From the NCBI GenBank assembly GCA_012845835.1, contig JABAKD010000015.1, positions 11,809,845 to 11,873,844 on the forward strand: 64,000 nucleotides of DNA, given 5' to 3'. How positions within the stretch are numbered: position 1 is the first letter of the stretch; each line of letters starts with the position of its first letter. A program made the translations under genes and the position numbers. The stretch is from Undaria pinnatifida (lineage: Eukaryota > Sar > Phaeophyceae > Laminariales > Alariaceae). The notes below the pieces were generated by a model. The model ran no database searches. It worked only from the letters and a program-made list of their open reading frames with translations, and was not told the origin of the DNA. Below, one piece after another: positions 48,010-58,869 of the stretch.

Positions 48010-49850
48010 CACATCGGACAACTCAACTCGGGTAAACGCAGTTTACCTCATTTCTTCAGAACTCAGCAGTGGGTTAACGAACTTAACTCAGTTGTGCACA
48101 CTCAGGGCTTGTGAGGTAAATACCATAACTCAGTTATGCACCCTCGCGGGGGGTGAGATTAAAGACGATGACCCAGCTAGGCACACTCCCCGCGAGTGAG
48201 TTAAAGACGATAACTCAGTTATGCACACTTTCTTCCGGCGGACTAGTTAATAAAGAAAGACGATAACTCAGTTGTGCACTCTCCGCGTGGGTGAATTAAA
48301 GACCGTAATAACTCAGTTATACGCACTCAAGGATGGTGAGTTACAGAGGACAATTCAGTTATGCACACTTACTTACGGGTGGTGAGTTAAAGACGATAAC
48401 TCAGTTGTGCACTCTCCGCGTGGGTGAATTAAAGACCGTAATAACTCAGTTATACGCACTCAAGGATGGTGAGTTACAGGGGACAATTCAGTTATGCACA
48501 CTTACTTACGGGTGGTGAGTTAAAGACGATAACTCAGTTATGGGCACTCAGGGGGTGACACGTGTGAGTTAAAGAACATAACTGAGTTAACTCGTCATGA
48601 GTTAGTTGTCCGATGTGTGGCCATTTTTCACTTACTTCGTTGTTCTTGAATTGTAATTTTCGCACGTCTTTTCGTCCAGAACCATTGCTTGTGCTCTTCT
48701 TGTTTTCATATCGTAGTGCACTTGCGGCAGTTTGTTTCCCGCGCGTGTAGCAGTAGCAGGCACGAAAAAAACTGGAAGTCACGTTTCATTGACTTGAACT
48801 ACGAGTTGTTTTACTGTGGTGATATTCATCTTACGTCCACTTGTGCACGATGAGTTCCACTTGTTGTACACGATGAGTTCCACTTGTACAAGATGAGTTC
48901 CACTTGTACACGATAAGTTCCATTTGTACACGATGAGTTCTGTTAAGGTACTAGTAGTGGGGTATTAGTCCGTTTGACCACTTGCAAAAGGTTAACCAAT
49001 CAATAACTTACCCAAACTAAACCTTACACTACTCCCCCCCCCTGAAACGGCGGGATAGCAGGTCGGCCGGATGTACAGGCGGGCCGGTCAATATCCAAGC
49101 GGTTTCATTTCTTGGGTATACCAGGGGGAATATTTTTCAAGTTCGACATGGGGAAAGTCTGAAAAAGTTTATTGTGGTGGATGTGGGACTTGAACTCACG
49201 ATCCAAAAAAACCATGGTCCTGCCGACGACGCCATTTGTTAAGGCATTGGTGGGGGTGTTAGTCCGTTTGATCACTTGCAAAAGGTTAACCTATAGCACC
49301 CAAACTAAGCCTTACAACAGTCATGAATGGGTTAAACCACACTGAGTTGCAGAGCATAACTCAATTGTGCACCCTCCACGGGGATGAGTTAAATATTGTA
49401 ATTCAGTTATTATTATATAATATATATGCACACTTCCGGCGGGTGAGTTAAGGACGATAACTCAGTTACACACACTCAGGGATGGTGAGTCAAAGACCAC
49501 AACAACTCAGTTATACGTACTCAGGGAGCATGGTGAGTTGAAGACCATAACTCAGCTACGCACGCTCCGCGGGAGTCAGTTAAAGATCAAGACGATGGCT
49601 AACTTACTTACGCACACTTCCGGCAGACTAGTTAATAAAAAAGAAAGACGATAACTCAGTAGTAGTTGTGCACACTCCGCGCTCTGGGATGAGTTAAAAA
49701 GCATAATAACTCAGTTATACGCACTACTGACTGAGGGATGGTGAGTTAAAGACGATAACTCAGTTATGCGCACTCAGGGGGTGTGAGTTTTAAGAAAGTA
49801 ACTGAGCTAACTCATGGGTTGTCCCATATGTGGACGTTTCACCCGAATCA
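48010..49850. repeat. Tandem array of ATAACTCAGTTATGCACACTC-type units, split by a TRIM
   Basis: Units of about 45-60 bp contain ATAACTCAGTTATGCACACT, then GGTGAGTTAAAGACG. The array runs 48010-48600 and resumes at about 49330-49810, with spacer sequence and the TRIM copy at 48941-49319 between. The segments at 48253-48357 and 48375-48480 are almost identical ~125-bp higher-order units. Short CACTTGTACACGATGAGTTC repeats (48835-48940) directly precede the TRIM. Confidence 0.85.
48941..49319 (-). mobile_element. TRIM-like element, copy 3
   Basis: It has terminal repeats at 48941 to about 49030 and 49237-49319. The interior has the C-run (polypurine tract on the minus strand) after the first repeat, and the T-arm-like GTGGGACTTGAACTCAC and primer-site-like GGTCCTGCCGACGACGCCA before the second. 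It has the same structure as copy 1. No clear target duplication. Confidence 0.82.
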
Positions 49851-50690
49851 CGTGTGAATTAATTCCGAGTAGCTAACTGACGTACCCCCTGGTCCTAATC
49901 AAAACATCGTTTCTGGAAAGCTCTGTTGTTCCAGGCGGAGGTTTCGATCGGAGCCGTTCCTTTTTTTTTTCGCGTGCGGTGAGAAAAGCGCGATTTTGCC
50001 CGGAGTTTGCGAAATTTTCCATCGATCGTAGTTTTATTTTTATTTGGTCGAGTGTGGGGCCCATTCATTTTTTTGACACCGGTTTTAAACAGATCCCGCT
50101 GAGGCGCCCACGGCAACCCAACATTATTTATTGTCTGGATTCGCTTGTTGTTACTTATTATCGAGGAAAGGGCATACAAGGTCATCCAGATAGATAGCGC
50201 CAATACAGTGTACAGTCTTTTGGGGAGTATTGGAACGATAGATCGTGAAAAACTCGTCGGATTCGGGCGAACTGGACCTGCACCCGGGACCGTCTTTTAT
50301 TTTTCATTATTATTTCTAGAAAAAAAAAAAACTTGAGCGAGATATCGCCCGCCGAAGTTTCCGCCTGTCTGTGTACTCACCCACACACCACCCGCAACAC
50401 CACCGGGCGGCGGTGTTGGTTGGTATTTTTTGATGACTCTGTTGTTGGTGGTAATGATCCAGCGCATCTACATGTGATCACGGGGCGACAGTGTACGATT
50501 GCGGAGTAATTTTGTCAAATTCAGGGCAATTATGTGCCGCTTAGGGGTAATTTCAGGGTAATTTTTCGCAAAAAGTGATGAATATCGATTATTTTTTGCA
50601 CACCGGATTTCGATTCCTCTCGACCCCGCGATTTGTGCCAACTTTGTTTCACGTGTCAACTCTCAAAATTGAGCGAGAACAAGTGGCTAG
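49850..50690. other. No feature recognised
   Basis: Between the tandem array and TRIM copy 4. Frames up to 102 codons lack motifs. Confidence 0.4.
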
Positions 50691-50696
50691 GGGACA

Positions 50697-51062
50697 TTTT
50701 ATAAGGCTTAGTTTGGGTAAGCTATTGGTTAACCTTTTGCAAGTGGCCAAACGGACTAATACCCCACAAATACCTTGACAAATGGCGTCGTCGGCAGGAC
50801 CATGGGTTTTTGAGATCGTGGGTTCAAATCCCACGTCCACCATAATAAACTTGTCAAGACTTTTCCCCATGTCGAACTTGAAAAATAATTTCCCCGGTAT
50901 CCCCAGGAAATGAAACCGCTTGGATATCGACAGGCCCGCCCGTATATCCGGCCGACCTGCTATCCCGCCGTTTCAGGGGGGGGGAGTGTTATTAGGCTTA
51001 GTTTGGGTCAGTTATTGGTTAACCTTGGCCAAACGGACTAATACCCCACTAATACCTGAACA
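50697..51062 (+). mobile_element. TRIM-like element, copy 4 (opposite orientation)
   Basis: Terminal repeats lie at 50697-50780 (84 bp) and 50987-51062 (76 bp, with an internal deletion). In plus orientation: first repeat, AATGGCGTCGTCGGCAGGAC, T-arm-like GTGGGTTCAAATCCCAC, internal GTTTCAGGGGGGGGGAG polypurine tract, second repeat. This copy shows the inferred 5'-to-3' order directly. Confidence 0.82.
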
Positions 51063-52200
51063 GTAACAACAGTCATGCCTTGATAAAACTTGTCGGGACG
51101 GACCATACATCGTACAAGATCATCTATCTGTGTTCTGGCGAAAAATATTTGTTTTTTAAATTATTTGGGCCGTTCCGTGATTGATTGTTTGACTACATAT
51201 ATATATATATAGGTACCTCTCTCTTTCCTCTGTTGACTAGTCGCGCTAGTTGCAAAACCGCGTAAACAAGCAACAAGCCTCCGGGAAAAAAGCATTATTA
51301 CGAGTACTAACAATTTAGTCTATCTAGTTAGCGTGTACATTGATTGTGTGTGCTGATTGCCATCGCCATTAAATATTATTATTAAAAAGCATCTTTACAG
51401 GCGGTGTGATTGTTTTCGGCTTGAAAAAGGAGACTTGGTTGAGCGATCAGTAAGTTTGCTCAGCATATATTTGACTTGAGATTAGTCAGCAGCCACCAGT
51501 ATACTACACTGCACGCAGAAGACTGCATCAGTACACTGGGCGCGATTTGTCTTGAATACAGGCCCTATAGACTAGGTTTTGAGCAAGTGGTGTAAACTTT
51601 GTGGGATTTACTCCGGGATTACCCGCGGAGCTCAGCGAGCAGGACTGCGACACTTCCCAGATGGCGGCGGGTGACATGTGCAGAGGCACCGCCGCGAGCG
51701 CGTGGCTGTCGGGGTCCTGAGGTGGAAGTTATCAGGGTAAAAAAACTGCGGTCAACCCACTACTCTCGACCGCCACCCCGTCCGTGCCGACCTGCACCAA
51801 CCCACTCCAGCCGCCGTGCACCATGAGTTCGAACATATAGATGCGTGTCGAGTACGGCTTGCCGGCGGTGCAGCACGGTGCGGTTCCTCAGGGGTACTAC
51901 TCGGGGTACATGGAGCTCATGAAGGTTTTGAATATGTGCGGCACTTTGCCGCACAACCGCGGCAGTTCCCACCACTATATTGCGAGCGAACCCAACGTTT
52001 TTCAGCGCCATCGCCACTTCCGCCACCGGGATGCGGCAGCGAACTTGCCAGGGAAATAACTGTGACGGTCGGGGTAGATAAAACTGAAGGGGTCATCACG
52101 AGGCGAGAACGGAAGAGGATAGACGTAATCGACGTGGATTGCGATGTCTCGTTCAGCAGACACTGGCGACATCGGAAGGCGTTATTCTGAATCTCAAAAC
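51063..52200. other. No confident gene; cysteine-containing open stretches
   Basis: Plus-strand stretches at 51600-51710 (reading GFTPGLPAELSEQDCDTSQM) and 51841-52059 (QGYYSGYMELMKVLNMCG), and another at 52800-52990 (RKRCACRSLGLTTTFW), look protein-like and may be exons of an unrecognised plus-strand gene. I could not link them with consistent phases. Confidence 0.3.
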
Positions 52201-53064
52201 GGTAAACTTAGTCTAGTCTACGAAGTAGACTTTTTCTCATGTAGGAAATCTCCCCTTGGGCCCGCTGGACCAGCAATCCTGTACGATACACGGTGTCGTG
52301 GACTGTAGCACAAAAGCAAACAGCAGCATTCCATTGTACGTGTCAATACAATTGCTCGAGACACTTGGCGACAAAGGATTCCGCCCGTAATTGGAACAGC
52401 GAGCGCACATACAACAGCGGGCAGGAAAAAAATTAGCCGTTTGAGGAATAACAGCCAAACAAAAGAGAGTAAACACCATGACAAAGATACTTGGAAAAGT
52501 TGATGTGGAACGCGCCCTTCATCAAATAACAAGAGCAACGCGGGCCAGCATCTCGGTTTCACACCCGAGGGCCGGTACCGTACATGTGTGCCGCTATCGC
52601 AAGGATATCTACACGCTCGTATGCCCCAACACAGCTGTCGTTGTTGTTGTACCATGCTTACTGGTACGTGTTTATTTTTTGTTCGTTGTCCGCCCAGGCT
52701 TCTCTTCTCGCCTGTCCCGTTCTCCCCACTGGCGGTAGTGGTTTTGTCTCTGTCGAACCGTCTGGCCGCCTCGTTTAGCGCACGCACTAACGGCGGTCTG
52801 GGGACAGTACTACCCTCCGCAGGAGGAGAACGAAGCTAGCGGGAGAAAACGCTGCGCATGCCGCTCCCTGGGCCTCACGACAACGTTCTGGATCCCCTGC
52901 ACTCTCTGCCCTCCCATAAGAAACTGTCCCACAAGAATCTTAGCGCAAGGAGTACTTGGAAACGACAAATTCGGCAGCTGTTATACTGCGGTTAGTGTCG
53001 CACACTCTGAAATAAAAAATCTAGCCTAACGCCAATTCTCCGGCGGATGGGGTCGAAAAACAAA

Positions 53065-53165
53065 GCTCAACCCCTTTAGAGCCCCCGAACCTCTCCCTAT
53101 TCTAAATCCAAGTAATTTTGTCCCCAAAAACGGGTTTCCAGTTGTAAAGGGGTCAAGCTCACCAC
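53065..53165. repeat. Dispersed repeat CCCCTTTAGAGCCCC..., copy 1
   Basis: AACCCCTTTAGAGCCCC, CAAGTAATTTTGTCCCC, AACGGGTTTCCAGTTGTAAA and GGGGTCAAG recur in order at 60404-60493 and 62153-62245. Partial versions (AATTTGTCCCCAAAACGG) occur at 57565-57590 and 62570-62590. It is a non-coding dispersed family concentrated in the right part of the window. Confidence 0.7.
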
Positions 53166-54624
53166 ACTTCCACGTATTGTCATACGCGTCGTGTGTCGAT
53201 TTAACTTTCGTTTCTCCATCAGGGCGCCGGTATTGCGCACAATCGCCGCTGCCGGCACGACGGCTGAAGTAAAGGTAAAAACAAAGAGCACGCACCGCCA
53301 TTGGTACGGCGACCGAAGGAGAGGTAAACAGAGAGAACGCGCCGCTACGGGTACGGCAACGAAGGGAAGGCACACACAGAGGGCAACACGTACTCAACGC
53401 CAAACCTGCGACAGAATGAGCCCAACCAGGGGTCAAAGCTGAGGTTTCATATCCGGGGCGAACTAGCCTCTTCCGCGACACACAAATGAGAACGACCAGT
53501 TTGGACTACGAACGACGACGTCCGCCGACACGCGACAATACGTCTCACATGGTGAAACTGGGACGCCTTTCGATACGGCTACTTCCACCCATGGGTGTTC
53601 CAATTCATGTACCGTTGTTCTCAACCCTGTAGTTCTCGAGCGCAGAAACAGGTATGCTACACAAAGCCGAAAATATAGCGAATCAAGAGAGTGTGTCGGT
53701 AAGAGACAAGTAAGTGTGCGTCATTCGTCTGCAGTACCCGGATTCGACAGCGCGCGGCTTTGAAAGTTAATCTGTTGTTGGATGAACACGTTGTCACAAT
53801 AATACCAGGTAGATAAATTCCCTGAATCTTGCCAAGTGACTATTGATACAAAAACGTCCGCTCAAGTTCGGAGAAAGAAGGACGCAGACTTCGTAACGAT
53901 ATCACCAGCTTTCCCCCTTTGTCGGGGCTCGACACCTGTTACACTACTCTAGTACGCATACTCCCCTTGCATGCACTTACCGGCTGGAGGTGAAGACAAG
54001 TTCCAGGCGGCCCCATCAGTACTGACGACACAAATGTTTAGCACAAAGTTCGGGGCGAATTATGGCACGTACGAGACAAGATTCATGTGGTGACGGGATC
54101 AGCAACGGAATCTGCGAGTTGCGATCAACAGGCAATCAACGCCAACAGGGGAGAAAAACGCGCCCCATCGCTCGGTACGATTAGCCTTCAAGGGGTATAT
54201 TTCCTACCCAACGAAAACGAAACAGGATTCTTGATAATAGTTGGAGACTGGCGTTGCGGCACGTCTTCGAAAACGAAATCGCGATGCTTTTTTCACGTTA
54301 CAGATCGTGACACAAATATTCATGTTTTCTTCTAAAAACTTTTCATTGCCACAAGTCGTGACAAATCCCACGATTCGCGAAAACCCCATCACTTTTTTTT
54401 TCGTGACGGTTCGTGACATTAATTTGTTTCTCAGGAATGACCCTCAATACACCTGGAACTACCGGGATTTTTTTTAAACGCACTTCAGATGGCATACTTA
54501 TCGAGGACGTCCACACGACATCGTTGCACTACCGCGGCCAAACCTCGTGCGCATCATCGCGCGAAGGCCGAAACTCTCCAGGACATCTGCTACTACGGTT
54601 GCCGCGAGCGAAACGTATCCGCGG

Positions 54625-54850
54625 CACTTCGCGGAAGCTTAACTTCCCAGCATGAACCATAACTTCCTCACAGGAAGCTGTACGTTCTCGAGGAAGCTTA
54701 GCTTCCTCACATGAAGCTCAACCTCCCCGCAGAAAGCTTAATTTCGTTACAGGAAGCTCAACCTCCTCGCAGAAACCTCAACGAAGGAAGCTTCACTCCC
54801 TCGCAGAAAACTTAACTTCCTCATAGGAAGCTTAACTTCCCTACACCGTT
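54625..54850. repeat. GAAGCTTAACTTCCTCACAG minisatellite
   Basis: About ten imperfect units of 20-24 bp alternate GGAAGCTTAACTTCC and GAAGCTCAACCTCC types. Each unit contains the self-complementary GGAAGCTTAACTTCC core, so the strand can form many small hairpins. Confidence 0.85.
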
Positions 54851-56739
54851 CGAGAACTGCAAGTTTCGAGCCGTGCACCACCGCCCATGGAGAACAATTC
54901 AAAGCGGTTACCCTCCCCAAACAGGCAACGGTGCTAGATCGCGCGAAAGCGGCGTGCTACACGATCAGCAACACCAACACTCCCTAAATCGTACCTTAAA
55001 CCTCGCCAACGAATTTTCGATCCATGCCTTCCGGGTACAATCCAAAGACATCGCGGGGGCATGCTGTTGGCACCTCATACAATGGGGCAAGCATAAAAAA
55101 AAAGCAGTGCGCCGAGCACTCTCACCATCACGATATACTACGACGTAGGCCTCATGATGCTACGTGCTTGGCCGCTGTAAACAAAACCAATGCATTCTGG
55201 TTGCGCGTCTGCTCTCCTCCAAGCAAGCGCGCAAAATAAACCTTCCTACGGGACGCAACCAGACTCCCACTACGAAAAACACAGGCCACGGCTAAGGTGG
55301 CACCTCGCAAAAAAAAAAATTCAACTCTGCTCTCGACAACGATAACTATTACTATAGATAAACCGGAATTCTAGACCTACGATACAACAGCAGAACGGAA
55401 GAAAGCAGTCAGGAGAAGAGGGCCGATAGTGCTAGCTACAGCACCATGCCAAAACCTACGGGCGACGCTACAAGGACAACTTAACCCATCTCTGGGTTTC
55501 CGGGACACAGCCCGTATGGAACTTTTTGCGTGTCGATTATCGGCGGAAACGTCAGTATCTACTACATGCAAATCACCCGCTAATGTCCCGGACAAAAAAA
55601 TGTTCCCTCGCCCGTGCACAAGAGTACAGTGCAGGAACCCCCCCCCCCCCCCCCCCCCAGTCCCGCTCCGTACGTGACGGTAATTGTACTCGACGCATTT
55701 TTTATGGTGATTACCTTACCGTGCCTTAACTCTGCAAATATTTCTCGAAAGTGCACGTACCTTGTACTTCTGTTGTAGCCGTCCTACAAGGCACCCGAGA
55801 CAGAACGCCGCGACATCACATAATGAAGATGGGCAAATCTAGAAAAATCTAGAAAACGCAACGCGAAAACGAATAAAAAAGAGCACGGAGTGTTCGGTGC
55901 TACACATCTCTCTCGCTTGCTCAACGATAGCCCATCGTAGCGGCCAAGCCAGATGCCGTTACCACCTCAGCCAAGCTGAGCCCAGGGCATTTTTGCGTCC
56001 CCCTCCCTCCTCCAATAACACCGCCGCAGGCCAACACGGAGCAATGATAAGGCAAAATCACACACAAAGAATAGTAAAAAGTGCCGCAAGCCTCGTTCTC
56101 ATCTAAAGTAAGCGATCAATCAAATGGTCGATCGCTCGCTCGGTGGCACGCGCGCGCGCAGACGCTCGTTCAGCACGCGGGCGCGGGGCAGCAAGCGAGC
56201 AAGCAACAGCAAGTCGACAACACAGGCGCGCGCGTACGTCGTCGCTTGTTCAGTGCAGGTTAAGGGGCAACAAGCGAGCAAGCAAAGGCAAGTCGACGAC
56301 ACGCATTTTCAAGCAAATCGGCGACACGTATTTTCTCGTGCCGCGTCGGTAAGTTGTCGACACAAATTTTCTCGTGCCGTGTGAGCAGCCCGTCGGTCGG
56401 GCCGGATCGGGCTGGGTCGGGTCGGGTCACGGGCCGAGTCGGGTCTGACCGATCAGATAGGCTTGACGAAAGCCAGCAGGGTGTGTGTACCGCACGACAT
56501 CGAACCGCGAGTGCGCGCCCCTCGTCAGGGCCGGCAAAAAACAGCATCCGTCCGCGCGTCGTAACTCCGTCTGATCGTTCTCTATCGGTGCGGAGCGGGG
56601 CGGCGGCGCGGCGGTAGCGGTAGCGGGCGGCGGGGGCGTTCGGTGGCGAAAATCAAAACGACCGGGGTACGGGTAACGGCGACCAACTGGGCAACATCGC
56701 GCGGCGTGGGGCGGCGGCGGCAACATCGGCGTATGCGGG

Positions 56740-57000
56740 GAAATTCGGAAACCGTCGAATGCGGCGAAACCGTCGAATGCGGCGAAACCGTCGAATGCGG
56801 CGAAATAGTCCAATGCAGGGGAAACGTCCTATGTGGTGAAATCCATGTATGCGAGGAAATCGTCCAATGGGATGGAATCTTCAAACGCGGCCAAATCAAA
56901 GAACGCAAGGGAATCGGAGGATGTGGGGGAATCGTCGAATGCGGCGAAATCGACGAATGGGCGAAATGGGCGAACGCGGGGAAACCGGCGTATGCGGCGT
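56740..57000. repeat. 18-bp minisatellite (GTCGAATGCGGCGAAACC)
   Basis: It starts with near-perfect units at 56752-56805 and decays to 57000. A 168-codon plus frame (56643-57149) reads as ETVECG repeats across it. The periodicity being a multiple of three explains the open frame, so I do not call a gene. Confidence 0.8.
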
Positions 57001-57625
57001 CCAACACGCTAGCGTATCAAATATGTTCACACGCGGGAAATTCGCGTAAATACCGGGGTGGGCGAAAAGGGAAAATTAGGCTGCCGCGAGGGAGCGTTGC
57101 GGACCCAAGGAGAGGCGTGAGCACAGGGATATTGCCATATCTGGAGTGAAACAAACAGCTAATATGCACCCTAGCTTCGGAGACTGCAACATATTCTCGG
57201 AGAGTCACGGGGGACGCGCGCGTGTTGGTGTGAGCCTTCAAACTAAATCCTGCGTTAACTTCGCAAACCAAACGTGAAGGCGGCTTTCGTCCGTCAAACG
57301 CGCCGCGCCGCACCGAACCGTCTTTCGCGCCCGAAAACAAAAACAACTAAATGTCGTTACTACACTCGTCATGTTGATAAAAATCAAGCCCTTAACCCGA
57401 ACGTGCACATACCACCGTACTGACAAAATCCGCTACATAATCCGCTACAAGACTGTTCAACAGGGGCGCGTCAACAAAGAGCTCTACCTTCGCCTTGATG
57501 CGCTATCAATACAAGACCGGCGTTTAGCTTCTGTAGAACTGCAAAAAGTATCCTATACTAATTTCAGGTAATTTGTCCCCAAAACGGTGAGCGCGATTCT
57601 ACAAAGGTTAAGAACGTGTCAACGG

Positions 57626-58330
57626 GGCCATGTTGGCCTTAATACGCTACCTTTAGCGTACGGGGGCGGTCGGTCGAGGGATCAAACCGCGGCCTTCTAG
57701 GATCTTTTGGATGCGACATGGCCTCTTTCGGCCTCAATATACTAGCTTTAATGTGGGGGGCGGTCGGTCAAGGGCCCTAAAACACTAGCTTCAGTGTACG
57801 GGGGCGGTCGGTCAAGGGGTCAAGCCGTGGTCTCCTAGGATCTTTCGAGCGCGTCCAGGCTTACTTTTGCCTTAATACACTACTTTTAGGGTACGGGGGC
57901 GGTCGGTCAAGGGGTTAAACCGCGGCCTTCTGGGGTCTTTTGGACGCGTCAAGGCCTCTTTTGGCCAGAGGCCTTACTACGCTACATTTAGTGTACAGGG
58001 ACGGTCGGTCAAGGGGTGAAACCGCGGCCTTCTAGGGTCTTTGGGACGCGTCAAGGCCTCTTTTGACATCTATACTCTAGTGTTAGTGTGCGGTGAGCGG
58101 TCAGTCAAGGGGTTAAACCGCGGTCTCCTAGGATAGTTTGGACGCGTCAAGGCCTCCTTCGGCCTTACTATGCTACATTTAGTGTACGGGGGCCGTCGGC
58201 CAAGGGGTCAAACCGCAGCCTTCTAGGGTCTTGGGACGCGTCAAGGCCTCTTTTGACATCTATACGCTAGTGTTAGTGTGCGCTGGGCGGTCGGTCAAGG
58301 GGTTAAACCACGGTCTCCTGGGATATTCCC
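57626..58330. repeat. ~115-bp satellite-like tandem array
   Basis: About six units contain GGGGGCGGTCGGTCAAGGGG, TTAAACCGCGGCCTTCTAGG, and GGACGCGTCAAGGCCTC followed by TTTGGCCTTAATACGCTAC. Units differ by small indels, and two (58040-58150 and 58230-58330) share a TCTATACTCTAGTGTTAGTG variant. Non-coding. Confidence 0.9.
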
Positions 58331-58869
58331 TAGTGAGGGACAGTGGTTGAACCTTTTCGTAACCGACTTCAGACTACCAGTCAACACACGTCGCTCCAAC
58401 ACACAACAAACTACACCATTCGAAATTCGTGCGTAACCCGTCCCAGCGGTTCGTTGAAAAATGCGTTTGAACATAAAAAAAAGGCGTTTCGTAACCAGTA
58501 ACCCCGTGTAACCAAAAACCCAACCGCTCGATCACAACACGTTCGAACACTAGAACACTAGAAAAACTGTCCCGTAACACAATATCCCGTGTAATCAACC
58601 TTAAAGGGGGAAAAAAACGCACATTAAAATTCTAATAAATGTATTCTCAAAATTCGCCAGCTGCGAGCTCTACCGATTGAATGAAATGTCTCATACTCGG
58701 GTTTGCAAGCCGAGTCATATGCCGGCCGCGCACGTTCATTAAAAAAAAACTACACGGGGTATTTCAGACATCCGAGCAACACACGCTGTCCAAACATTAA
58801 AAAGCAAAAAAAAGTCGCGAGCCACTAGCATCCGAGCGACTTGCCGACCTTACCAGTAGGCGTTGCTCC

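Larger units (their letters stand above)
52200..56100. other. No supported gene; minus strand pyrimidine-rich
   Basis: The minus strand here has the same CT-rich style as the plus strand of 10.85-16.3 kb, suggesting related, inverted material. I could not align specific blocks. It contains the dispersed repeat at 53065-53165 and a poly-C run at about 55638-55658. No domain is recognised in any frame. Confidence 0.35.

Noticed and set aside
47149-49850. CRISPR-like array
   Set aside because: The repeats are contiguous or degenerate without unique spacers of constant length, and the genome is eukaryotic.
56643-57149. 168-codon frame with ETVECG repeats as a cysteine-rich repeat protein
   Set aside because: The 18-bp unit is a multiple of three, so the open frame follows from the minisatellite; no signal peptide or splice context.
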